Positions 16,666-24,280 of a DNA stretch of 30,883 bases are shown here, piece after piece. The DNA comes from JAVBOP01 sp031550405. GTDB taxonomy: Bacteria > Bacteroidota > Ignavibacteria > Kapaibacteriales > UBA2268. The position numbers were made by a program, and so were the translations under genes. Where the stretch lies: the NCBI GenBank assembly GCA_031550405.1, contig JAVBOP010000121.1:1-30883 (forward strand). The letters run 5' to 3'. The first letter of the stretch is position 1. Each line of letters starts with the position of its first letter. A model generated the notes under the pieces. The model saw nothing but the letters and a program-made list of their open reading frames with translations. It was not told where the DNA came from and did not search any database.

Positions 16666-18957
16666 ATGCTCAAATATATAATTCAGTTCATTATTGGATT
16701 AATCATACTGCTGCCAACGACACACGCACAAACAAACAAAACCTATATTGCAGGCAATATAAAGACTACCGACGAAAAGCCCGCAACTCATGTGTCAATA
16801 ATATTAAAAAATACTCATTTTAAGACATTCACGAAGTCTGATGGCAAATTCAAAATGGAAGTTCCAGCTGGTGAATATATTATGATAATACATTCGATTG
16901 CTATCAAAACTAAGGAAATACCTGTCAAGGTGCTTGCAAACATGGAGAATAACCTTACTGATATAGTAGTTGAAGAAACGGCGGTCAAATTAGACGAAGT
17001 CGTTGTTACTGCACAACTTGCACCGCAATCGCTGCAAAATTCGATATATAAAGTCAGGGTTATAAATTCTGAGGAAATCGAGCATAAAGCGGCAAGCAAT
17101 GTGCAGAATCTGCTCAATACGGAAATCGGCGTCCGCATATCCAACGACTTGGCATTAGGCGAAAGCGATTTTGAGATAATGGGGATGAGCGGCAATAATG
17201 TGAAAGTACTGATTGACGGCATTCCTGTGGTTGATAGATTGGACAAGAAGCAAAGCCTTAATCAAATCGATATAAATACTATCGAAAGGGTGGAAATCGT
17301 TGAAGGTCCCATGTCCGTAATGTATGGCTCCGATGCGTTGGCTGGCGTGATTAATATCATCACAAAGAAAGGCAATAATGGTAAAAAACTGTCGCTTGGC
17401 GCGAAAGTGCAAGAAGAGACTATGGGCAGCGAATATGATTTTTTCACGAATGCCGGACAGCATATACAAAATATCAATGCAACTTATACATTTGACAATG
17501 ACCTGTTCACGACAATCAATTTTTCTCATAATGGCTTTGGTGGCTGGCAGGGCAATATGTCCGGGCGTCAAAAAGAGTGGCCCTCAAAAGAGCAGTATTT
17601 GGCAGGTATAAATCTTGGGTTAAAAAAAGTTAATTATGATGTACTGTACAAATTCGACTATTTAAATGAAAATATTTTAAGAAAAGGCGATATTCCGCTC
17701 AATCGAAAGGCATTGGATATTGAGTTCTTGGCAAATAGATTCACACATCAATTGCAAGGAAATTGGCAGGCTGATGATAAGTTAGGTTTTGCTTTTTCCG
17801 GCTCATATCAGGATTATCAGAGAGATAAACGCAGCACGGTCGTCGATTTTACGACAGGCAGGAAAATGCTGTCAACAAGTGAAGGTGCGCAGGATGAGTC
17901 GGAATATTCGATTTGGTTTGGCAGGCTGACAAATACCTGGCAGATTTTGAACAATCTTACTGTGCAGCCTGGCTTGGAATATCAATATAATCAGGGTGCC
18001 GGCGATAAAATTGACAGCGGAAATAACTCTATCTCTAACGCTGCCGTATTCTTGTCAGCGGAATACAGTCCATTGGACTGGCTCAATCTTCGTCCCGGTC
18101 TTCGCACTTCCTTTAATTCCAAATATGATGCTCCGCCTGTCATTCCATCAATCAACCTGAAGGCAAAGCTGAACTCAACAATGGATATTCGTTTATCTTA
18201 TGCTCAAGGCTTTAGAGCGCCTACGTTGCAGGAACTGTATTATACATTTTATCATACTAATGGCGGCGGCTTTTGGATAAGAGGCAATCCAAATCTTGAA
18301 GCTGAAAAATCGAATAGTTATATAGGCTCTCTTTCATGGCAGGCAATATCGAATGAGAAGATGATACTTATGGCAACGCTTTCCGGCTTTTATAACAATT
18401 TTCAGGACAGGATTCAGATGGTTAATTCGGTTACGGAATCCAGCACTCAGACATATTATAACTCTGGTAAATACAAAACAACCGGCTTTACTTTGGAGAA
18501 TATGCTGGCTTGGCAAAAGCTTAAGCTGTCGCTCAATTTTTCTTATGTCGGCAGGTATAACACGCTTTATGATGATGAAAAATATGCCGCTCAGGAACAA
18601 ACGCAGTTCCGATTTTCGCCGGAAGTATCTCTAAGCGCAACGTATGATTTTGCAAAATGGCTGACAGCCAATTTATTCTACAAATTCACAGGTGCAAGGC
18701 AGGAATATCAGGTATATAATGATGAGCTTGTGCTTGGCGGATTAAGCAGCTATAACTGGGCAGATATTAGTGTTAGCAGCCATTTGGGTTCATATTTCCT
18801 TATATCGGCGGGCATCAAAAACTTGTTTGATATCACAAGAGTTGATAGCAACATCAGCGAAACCGGTGGCGGACATGGCACATCGACAACCGGCTCAAGT
18901 TTAATCGGCTGTAACCGCTCATTTTTCATAGGCATATCATATAATTTCGAGCAATAA
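16666..18957 (+). CDS. TonB-dependent outer membrane receptor
   Basis: An outer membrane active transporter driven by TonB-ExbBD. I take the ATG at 16666 (763 residues) because it starts directly with the signal peptide (MLKYIIQFIIGLIILLPTTHAQ); an in-frame TTG at 16636 would add ten polar residues. After the signal come a carboxypeptidase-regulatory-like domain (about residues 28-110, AGNIKTTDEKPATHVSI, TKSDGKFKMEVPAGEY), a TonB-box-like LDEVVVTA, the plug (about 125-235, with VKVLIDGIPVVDRL and IERVEIVEGPMSVMYGSDALAGVINIIT, split here only for reading), and a 22-strand-type barrel with RLSYAQGFRAPTLQELYY and a C-terminal YNFEQ. This layout fits siderophore, vitamin B12 or metal receptors (BtuB/CirA-like) rather than SusC. 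The substrate is unknown, and no SusD or periplasmic binding gene lies nearby. Confidence 0.92.
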   Translation: MLKYIIQFIIGLIILLPTTHAQTNKTYIAGNIKTTDEKPATHVSIILKNTHFKTFTKSDGKFKMEVPAGEYIMIIHSIAIKTKEIPVKVLANMENNLTDIVVEETAVKLDEVVVTAQLAPQSLQNSIYKVRVINSEEIEHKAASNVQNLLNTEIGVRISNDLALGESDFEIMGMSGNNVKVLIDGIPVVDRLDKKQSLNQIDINTIERVEIVEGPMSVMYGSDALAGVINIITKKGNNGKKLSLGAKVQEETMGSEYDFFTNAGQHIQNINATYTFDNDLFTTINFSHNGFGGWQGNMSGRQKEWPSKEQYLAGINLGLKKVNYDVLYKFDYLNENILRKGDIPLNRKALDIEFLANRFTHQLQGNWQADDKLGFAFSGSYQDYQRDKRSTVVDFTTGRKMLSTSEGAQDESEYSIWFGRLTNTWQILNNLTVQPGLEYQYNQGAGDKIDSGNNSISNAAVFLSAEYSPLDWLNLRPGLRTSFNSKYDAPPVIPSINLKAKLNSTMDIRLSYAQGFRAPTLQELYYTFYHTNGGGFWIRGNPNLEAEKSNSYIGSLSWQAISNEKMILMATLSGFYNNFQDRIQMVNSVTESSTQTYYNSGKYKTTGFTLENMLAWQKLKLSLNFSYVGRYNTLYDDEKYAAQEQTQFRFSPEVSLSATYDFAKWLTANLFYKFTGARQEYQVYNDELVLGGLSSYNWADISVSSHLGSYFLISAGIKNLFDITRVDSNISETGGGHGTSTTGSSLIGCNRSFFIGISYNFEQ

Positions 18958-18965
18958 CAGTATAA

Positions 18966-19394
18966 TTTCGATATGCAAGTTTTGGCTTAATCAGCGAATC
19001 TTGTGGATTAGACGGGCGAAATTGTTCAATGCGTTGCTATACAGACAGCGAAATTATTTACAAAAACCTGAACAATACGACATTTAGCTACGAACAATCC
19101 AAAAATGAATGCGATGCTGTTTTTGATACGAAAAGTGTAGCAATTTATGAATTACAGAATGATACCATCAGCATATCTCAAAACAATGCTACAAAAACAT
19201 ATAGTATTAATGGTGCAAACAGTATTGAGCGTATAGAGGTTGTGAATATTATGGGTAATATATTAAAAAATATTCATAATAATGATGCACAAAATAGTAT
19301 CATAATTGACTTAACGCCATATTCTATTGGCACATACTTATTGAAGATATACACAAAAAACAATCAACATTTTTATAAAATTAATAACTTTTAG
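18966..19394 (+). pseudogene. Orphan T9SS sorting-domain fragment
   Basis: The frame is open from 18966 (just after a stop at 18963-18965) to 19394, with the first ATG at 19029 giving 121 residues. The codons before that ATG read like protein (FGLISESCGLDGRNCSMRCY), continuing into CYTDSEIIYKN, which resembles the region preceding the sorting domain in secreted Bacteroidota proteins. The C-terminal ~75 residues are a type A sorting domain (ISISQNNATKTYSINGA, VVNIMGNILKNI, YSIGTYLLKIYTKNN). There is no signal peptide and no catalytic domain. It is most simply the 3' end of a T9SS cargo gene whose 5' part has been lost. A short functional protein is possible but less likely. Confidence 0.65.
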
Positions 19395-19402
19395 GAGCTA
19401 AC

Positions 19403-19754
19403 ATGGCTTTTCGTAAAAACAAAACGTTAAATACTAACAAATTAAAAACTTATAGTAGGCAAATGAAATTATTAAAATTAATGCTGATTTGTGCGTTGTT
19501 AACAGGTAGCCAATATGCTCATTCAGAAGATTTTTTTGATTATGTCGCTCCAAATTCGTTGCTTGCCCCATCATCAAGTAGTAGCCAATATATCCCAATA
19601 GCTCCACACCTATGAAAATAATAAGAGTAAATTGCCATTTTATGCTAAAATCTAACGGAACTGGAAATTTTACATGCGATCATGATAACAATTCTAACGT
19701 ATCAAAACGGGACCCCAAACTTAATGGCATTGTTACTTTATTGTTGCTTATGTG
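19403..19754 (+). pseudogene. Frameshifted N-terminus of a secreted (probably T9SS) protein
   Basis: A good Shine-Dalgarno (AGGAG at 19393-19397) precedes the ATG at 19403. The first frame (70 codons to 19615) carries a positively charged start and a signal peptide (MKLLKLMLICALLTGSQYAHS from residue 21). Its TGA overlaps an ATG (19612) of a second frame of 47 codons that begins KIIRVNCHFMLKSNGTGNFT, a stretch resembling the start of a domain common in Bacteroidota secreted proteins. The two frames look like one gene with a frameshift near 19610. Similarity fades after about 19690, where IS1-related DNA probably begins. It lies only eight bases after the orphan sorting domain. Confidence 0.6.
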
Positions 19755-19804
19755 ATTGTTAATTCATAATCAAAATCATGTAAAGTTTTATCTAAAAATA
19801 ATTC

Positions 19805-20110
19805 TTATGTAATCTCCAGCATTTTCAACGACTTAGTGTATCTTTTAGTTTTTCTGTTAAATCTTGCTAAATTGTCTCTGAACGAAGAATTTGAACTTTC
19901 AATCAGATGTGTTTCTGCCTTCGTCATCGTATGAGCCTCCGGAACATCCTGAAAAATCACGTCGTAACAACTGTTGGCATCCGTAAAAATATGCCGAATT
20001 TTACCAACAATTGATTTCGCTTTCCCGTAAATATTTTTTGCACTTTTTTTGCTAATTGAGCTACAGGTGCAGAATTTAGTATTTGTGCAGTTAATTAATG
20101 GTATTTATAT
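19805..20110 (-). pseudogene. IS1-family transposase remnant (C-terminal part)
   Basis: On the minus strand, 79 codons from 20041 to the TAA at 19805-19807 read as the C-terminal part of an IS1-family transposase: IRHIFTDANSCYDV contains a DDE-type Asp, and HTMTKAETHLIESSNSS continues into FRDNLARFNRKTKRYTKSLKMLE, the family's closing region. The frame stays open to about 20090 but similarity is lost, and there is no N-terminal zinc-finger/HTH half, so the copy is truncated and inactive. The remaining part abuts the 3' end of glf. The IS right end probably lies around 19690-19750, inside the broken secreted-protein gene; exact terminal repeats were not identified. Confidence 0.75.
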
Positions 20111-20115
20111 TATTC

Positions 20116-21243
20116 TCACTTTTCTTTTTCTATTTTTGAAAATACCTCCAAAGCACGCAAAACAGCTTGATCCATGTTGTAATACTTGTAATCCGCCAAG
20201 CGACCAAACGCAATTACATCTGGGATTTGCCTCAGTCCGTCTAAATATTTTTGCGCTAAAGCATCATTTTCTGCGGTTGGAATCGGATAATATGGCGACG
20301 ATTTTTGCTCCGGAACATGCGGAACAGGAAATTCTTTTGCAATCACAGTTCCCAAATGTGCGGTTTTATAAAAATGGGCAAATTCTGTAATCCGCGTGAA
20401 CTCATAATTAGTCGGATAATTTATCTGAGCCGCCTCTTGATAGCTTGCTAAATCATACTTTTCCAGTTTAAAATGCAAATCGCGATAAGGCAGATGTCCG
20501 AATTTACAGTCAAAAAAACTGTCAATCGCGCCGGTATAAATTAATTTTTTATAATCTATTTTGTCTTTCATATCGAAAAAATCCGCATTCAGCATCAAAT
20601 GAATATTTGGGTTATCAATCATTTTTTCCATCATTTTAGTGTAGCCAAATCTTGGAATTCCTTGAAAAGTATCTTGGAAATACCGATTGTCGCGGCTTAT
20701 AAAAAACGGAATTCGAGCCGTTACGCTTGGTGCCAGTTTTTCTGGAGCGAGCCCCCATTGCTTGATTGTGTAGGTATAAAATACCTTTTCATAAATGAAA
20801 TCCGCAAGCATTTTGAAATCTTTGTCGTCATTTTCTTGGCGCATCTGCATTATTGGAATTTTAGTTCCAAGCTGATATTTTTCCAGTAGTTTTGATTGGA
20901 TTCGTTCCGATAACTGCTTTGGAAAACATTGACTTAGTGAATTGAGATTGAATGGAACAGGAACAAATTCACCGTCAATATATGCGAGCACTTTGTGCAT
21001 ATAATTTTCCCATTCAGTGAATTGAGAGATATAATTCCATGCAGCGGGCGAATTAGTGTGAAAAATATGCGGACCATATTTTTGAATAAGTATATTATTT
21101 TCATCACGATAGTCATAGCAGTTTCCAGCAATATGCTGCCTTCGTTCAATTATTAAAATTTTCTCATTAAACTTGCTTGCAAGTCTCTCCGCAAGAATAC
21201 AGCCGGATAAACCAGCGCCAACAATAACAACATCATATTTCAT
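20116..21243 (-). CDS. glf: UDP-galactopyranose mutase
   Basis: Glf interconverts UDP-galactopyranose and UDP-galactofuranose using reduced FAD, supplying Galf for surface polysaccharide; it is cytoplasmic. The 375-residue protein has the FAD dinucleotide fold GxGxxG at residues 9-14 (VVIVGAGLSGCILAERL), the ERR-H-IAGNCYD segment, KYGPHIFHT, the substrate-loop region FFISRDNRYFQDTFQGIPRFGYTKM with the conserved Trp/Arg/Tyr pattern, and a C-terminal FAD-contact stretch (FGRLADYKYYNMDQAVLRAL). Length is normal. Its ATG overlaps the stop of the upstream flippase gene (21240-21243), so the two are probably coupled in a polysaccharide operon. Its 3' end sits next to an IS1 scar. Confidence 0.96.
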   Translation of the reverse strand: MKYDVVIVGAGLSGCILAERLASKFNEKILIIERRQHIAGNCYDYRDENNILIQKYGPHIFHTNSPAAWNYISQFTEWENYMHKVLAYIDGEFVPVPFNLNSLSQCFPKQLSERIQSKLLEKYQLGTKIPIMQMRQENDDKDFKMLADFIYEKVFYTYTIKQWGLAPEKLAPSVTARIPFFISRDNRYFQDTFQGIPRFGYTKMMEKMIDNPNIHLMLNADFFDMKDKIDYKKLIYTGAIDSFFDCKFGHLPYRDLHFKLEKYDLASYQEAAQINYPTNYEFTRITEFAHFYKTAHLGTVIAKEFPVPHVPEQKSSPYYPIPTAENDALAQKYLDGLRQIPDVIAFGRLADYKYYNMDQAVLRALEVFSKIEKEK

Positions 21244-22640
21244 TTGGCAAAAATCCCTTTAAGTTCACTTATTTTAATAACTTTGAATGCTAAAATCAAT
21301 ATTGCAAAAATAGCAAAAGTTACAATAATTTCAACTATAGAATTATGAATAAAAATTAATAATTGTGTCGTAATCAAAGCGGAAATAACCGCAATTGCCA
21401 GTGTCTTAATAAATATTCCTATAGCTAATGCCCTTATTTGCTTATATATTAGCACCGATGTGGTTATAAGCAAAAACAGCTCGGAAGCGACAACAGACAG
21501 CGCGGCACCTTTTCCGCTCATAACAGGAACGAGCAACATGTTTACAAGAACGCTGATTGCCGCAGCAATGGCAACAAGACGCAGCATTTTCCGCTCTTTT
21601 CCCCACGCCATCAGCGACGTGTATATCGTGCTATCGTAATATGCCATCACCGTATTTATCATGAATATTCTAAGGATTATGGCTGCCGGGATAAATTTTT
21701 CATCGAAAATATTTACAATAAAAAAATCGGCGTAAGTGAAAACAATTGTTGGAATTATGGCAGCAGCAACGGCTACGGTTTTGGAATATTTTAAAACGAC
21801 ATCTCTTCTTTCTTCAGCACTTGCCCGTGCAATGCTCGGCAGAAAAACGCTTTGCAGAATGGCTGCCGGAATAAATAAAATAGCTCCAAGTTTTGCAGCA
21901 GCTGCAAACAATCCATTTGCGTAATCGCCTTCAATATAAGTAAGATATATCATGTGGAATGAATTGATTATCGCAAAAAAAGCTGATGAAACAGTGATTG
22001 ACACAGCCGATTTGAGCAATTCTTTCCAAAATGCCCATTTAACGGTTAATTTTATTTTAGCATATTTTTTTATGTATAGTATCAATAGCCATAAACTGTT
22101 GAGTATTAACGAACATGAGGCGATGCACATATAAACTGGTATGTCGTCTGGAGATTTTACGAAAATTATGACGCCGACAAATGTTAAAGCACTCACCAAA
22201 AATTGCCTTGCGCCTAAAATTTTCATTTTTTCGATACCTTGATAAAACCAGTCTATCTGTATAGCACATGCAAATACCTGCAATCCGCCGAGCATCAAAG
22301 CGATTTTAAACATCGCCGGCTTGTCAACAAACAATGTATAGCCGCACATTGCTGCAAATGTCAGCACCGCAATTAGGAGCTTTATAGTAATGATATTATT
22401 AACATATTTTTCCTGATCTGTCGGGTTTTGCGCCACTGCCCGAGCGCCAACGATGCCAAAACCAAGATTGACTACAAGTGTCATATAGGTCAAAACAGCC
22501 TGTATGTAATTAATTATCCCATAGCCTTCGACATCGAAAATTTTTGCAATATAAGCAGTTAGAAAGAAGGTTATGCCTTTGGTAGCAACTTCTGCAAGTG
22601 AGAGAGAAAATATGTTTTGTATTAATTTATTTTTATTCAT
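21240..22640 (-). CDS. Polysaccharide flippase (Wzx/RfbX-like, MOP superfamily)
   Basis: A polytopic inner membrane protein (466 residues from the ATG at 22638-22640) that should flip undecaprenyl-linked oligosaccharide to the periplasm. It begins MNKNKLIQNIFSLSLAEVATKGITFFLTAYIAKIFDVEGYG (read in two parts), the characteristic Polysacc_synt N-terminus in which the first helix is followed by GYGIINYIQAVLTYM. About 12-14 hydrophobic helices follow. The frame is open upstream to a TTG at 22748, which would add 36 residues with an extra helix; I prefer the ATG because it matches the family start. Coupled by ATGA overlap to glf, it suggests export of a galactofuranose-containing glycan. No glycosyltransferase or polymerase gene is adjacent. 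Confidence 0.88.
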   Translation of the reverse strand: MNKNKLIQNIFSLSLAEVATKGITFFLTAYIAKIFDVEGYGIINYIQAVLTYMTLVVNLGFGIVGARAVAQNPTDQEKYVNNIITIKLLIAVLTFAAMCGYTLFVDKPAMFKIALMLGGLQVFACAIQIDWFYQGIEKMKILGARQFLVSALTFVGVIIFVKSPDDIPVYMCIASCSLILNSLWLLILYIKKYAKIKLTVKWAFWKELLKSAVSITVSSAFFAIINSFHMIYLTYIEGDYANGLFAAAAKLGAILFIPAAILQSVFLPSIARASAEERRDVVLKYSKTVAVAAAIIPTIVFTYADFFIVNIFDEKFIPAAIILRIFMINTVMAYYDSTIYTSLMAWGKERKMLRLVAIAAAISVLVNMLLVPVMSGKGAALSVVASELFLLITTSVLIYKQIRALAIGIFIKTLAIAVISALITTQLLIFIHNSIVEIIVTFAIFAILILAFKVIKISELKGIFAK

Positions 22641-22786
22641 CAAGTTCGAGATGATATATAGGATACCTTGCACCGCAAACGCAAGCACTACAAATATAAG
22701 GAAAAAAAAGAGATGAACTATACCTGCGTCGCCGAAGGTTAAAAACAATACTTTTCACCGTATTATTTTTATTCAAATAAAAAGCG

Positions 22787-22794
22787 TATTTTTG
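22787..22794 (+). promoter_or_regulatory. Candidate glyA -7 promoter box (TATTTTTG)
   Basis: TATTTTTG matches the Bacteroidota TAnnTTTG element and lies 51 bases before the glyA ATG. The -33 position holds only a T-rich stretch without TTG, so the call rests on the -7 box and position. Confidence 0.45.
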
Positions 22795-22845
22795 AGGGTT
22801 TTATGTTTTACAATATTAATAACTAAATTAATCAAGAGGCTCATC

Positions 22846-24138
22846 ATGTATGACTTGCTAAAAAAGGCGGATAACGAAATATTCCAAACAATGGAAAGCG
22901 AATATAACCGCCAAACAACTAAATTAGAATTAATTGCCAGCGAAAATTTCACTTCGCCAGAAGTTATGGAAGCTCAAGGCTCTATCATGACCAACAAATA
23001 TGCAGAAGGTTATCCTGGAAATCGCTATTATGGCGGCTGCGAATATGTTGATATTGCTGAAAATATTGCTCGCGACAGAGTGAAAAAACTTTTTGGTGCT
23101 GAATACGCAAACGTGCAACCTCACTCGGGAAGTACTGCAAATCAAGCTGTTTACTTCACTTTCATTAAAATGGGTGATCCTGTAATGGGCTTGAAACTGG
23201 AACATGGTGGACATTTGACGCATGGTTCGCCTGTTAATTTTTCCGGTCGTTTTTATAATTTCATTCCTTACGAATTAGACACAAAAACTGGCAGAATTGA
23301 CTATAATATGGTCGAAGATCTTGCAAAGAAAAATAAACCAAAATTGATAACTGTTGGCGCTTCTGCTTATCCTCGTGATATAGATTACAAAAAATTTAGA
23401 GAAATAGCCGATTCAGTTGGTGCATTTTTATTTGCTGACATTGCCCATCCGGCTGGACTTATTGCTAAGGGCTTTTTAACTAATGCGGTTGAACATGCCC
23501 ATGTAACTGCTTCTACAACTCATAAAACCTTGCGTGGTCCTCGTGGCGGCATCATTTTGCTTGGCAAGGATTTTGACAATCCGTTCGGTATTGTTGCTCC
23601 GAAATCCGGTCGCACCAGAAAAATGAGTGAAGTTATTGACAGCTGGGTTATGCCCGGTGTGCAAGGCGGACCGCTTATGCACGTTATTGCGGCAAAGGCT
23701 GTTGCGTTTGGCGAATGTTTGACTGACAATTACAAAAATTATATTGCGCAGGTTATTGCAAATGCTAAGGCAATGTCTCAGGCGCTACTTGATAAAGGCT
23801 ATGATTTGGTTTCTGGCGGAACGGATAACCATTTGATGCTTATAGACTTACGTAATAAAAAATTGACTGGAAAAGCAGCTCAGCTTGCTCTTGATGAAGC
23901 CGGTATTACTTGTAACAAAAATACTGTGCCTAATGATGACCAGTCGCCGCTTGTAACGTCCGGTATCAGATTGGGAACACCAGCTCTTACAACTCGCGGC
24001 TTCAAAGAAGACGATATGAAGCAAGTTGTTGAGTTTATTGATAGAGTGCTATCTGATATAAATAACACAGACTTACATCATAAAATTTCTAATGAAGTGA
24101 AAGAATTTGCAGGCAAATTCCCATTGCATCAGAAATAA
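22846..24138 (+). CDS. glyA: Serine hydroxymethyltransferase
   Basis: GlyA converts serine and tetrahydrofolate to glycine and 5,10-methylene-tetrahydrofolate, using PLP in the cytoplasm. The start is fixed at 22846 (430 residues, MYDLLKKADNEIF) by a strong Shine-Dalgarno AAGAGG at 22834-22839, six bases upstream; an upstream ATG at 22792 would add 18 residues not usual in the family. Landmarks: LIASENFTSPEVMEAQGS, YAEGYPGNRYYGGC, QPHSGSTANQAVY, FADIAHPAGLIAKG, and the PLP-binding Lys227 in TASTTHKTLRGPRGG. It is a single-gene unit with its own candidate promoter and terminator, divergent from the flippase gene and convergent with the subtilisin-like gene. Confidence 0.98.
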   Translation: MYDLLKKADNEIFQTMESEYNRQTTKLELIASENFTSPEVMEAQGSIMTNKYAEGYPGNRYYGGCEYVDIAENIARDRVKKLFGAEYANVQPHSGSTANQAVYFTFIKMGDPVMGLKLEHGGHLTHGSPVNFSGRFYNFIPYELDTKTGRIDYNMVEDLAKKNKPKLITVGASAYPRDIDYKKFREIADSVGAFLFADIAHPAGLIAKGFLTNAVEHAHVTASTTHKTLRGPRGGIILLGKDFDNPFGIVAPKSGRTRKMSEVIDSWVMPGVQGGPLMHVIAAKAVAFGECLTDNYKNYIAQVIANAKAMSQALLDKGYDLVSGGTDNHLMLIDLRNKKLTGKAAQLALDEAGITCNKNTVPNDDQSPLVTSGIRLGTPALTTRGFKEDDMKQVVEFIDRVLSDINNTDLHHKISNEVKEFAGKFPLHQK

Positions 24139-24167
24139 GATATTTGTAAAATCACTACCAAACCAAA

Positions 24168-24200
24168 AGTCTCACTAACAACATTAGTGAGGCTTTTTTT
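24168..24200 (+). terminator. Rho-independent terminator of glyA
   Basis: An 11-bp stem with one G-T pair (24168-24178 with 24184-24194), loop CAACA, and a run of seven T (24194-24200), 29 bases after the glyA stop. An A-run on the left side may let it work for the convergent gene too. Confidence 0.88.
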
Positions 24201-24243
24201 ATTGGATATTGTTAATTGCTGTATAAATCAATCTATCAGGGCT

Positions 24244-24280
24244 TTTACCTCGCAACTGCTATTTTCTGTGAAGCAATGTT
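24244..24280. repeat. 37-bp direct repeat, copy 1 (3' end of the subtilisin gene)
   Basis: These 37 bases are identical to 26524-26560. Here they encode the last 11 residues (NIASQKIAVAR), the stop and one further base of the protease gene. The two copies lie exactly 2280 bases apart and bracket the whole gene. Confidence 0.9.

Noticed and set aside
22641..22748. 36-residue N-terminal extension of the flippase from a TTG codon
   Set aside because: The ATG at 22640 begins exactly at the family's usual N-terminus; the extension needs a rare start and has no Shine-Dalgarno.
22792..22845. Upstream ATG start of glyA
   Set aside because: It overlaps the -7 promoter box, and AAGAGG lies at the right distance before the later ATG at 22846.
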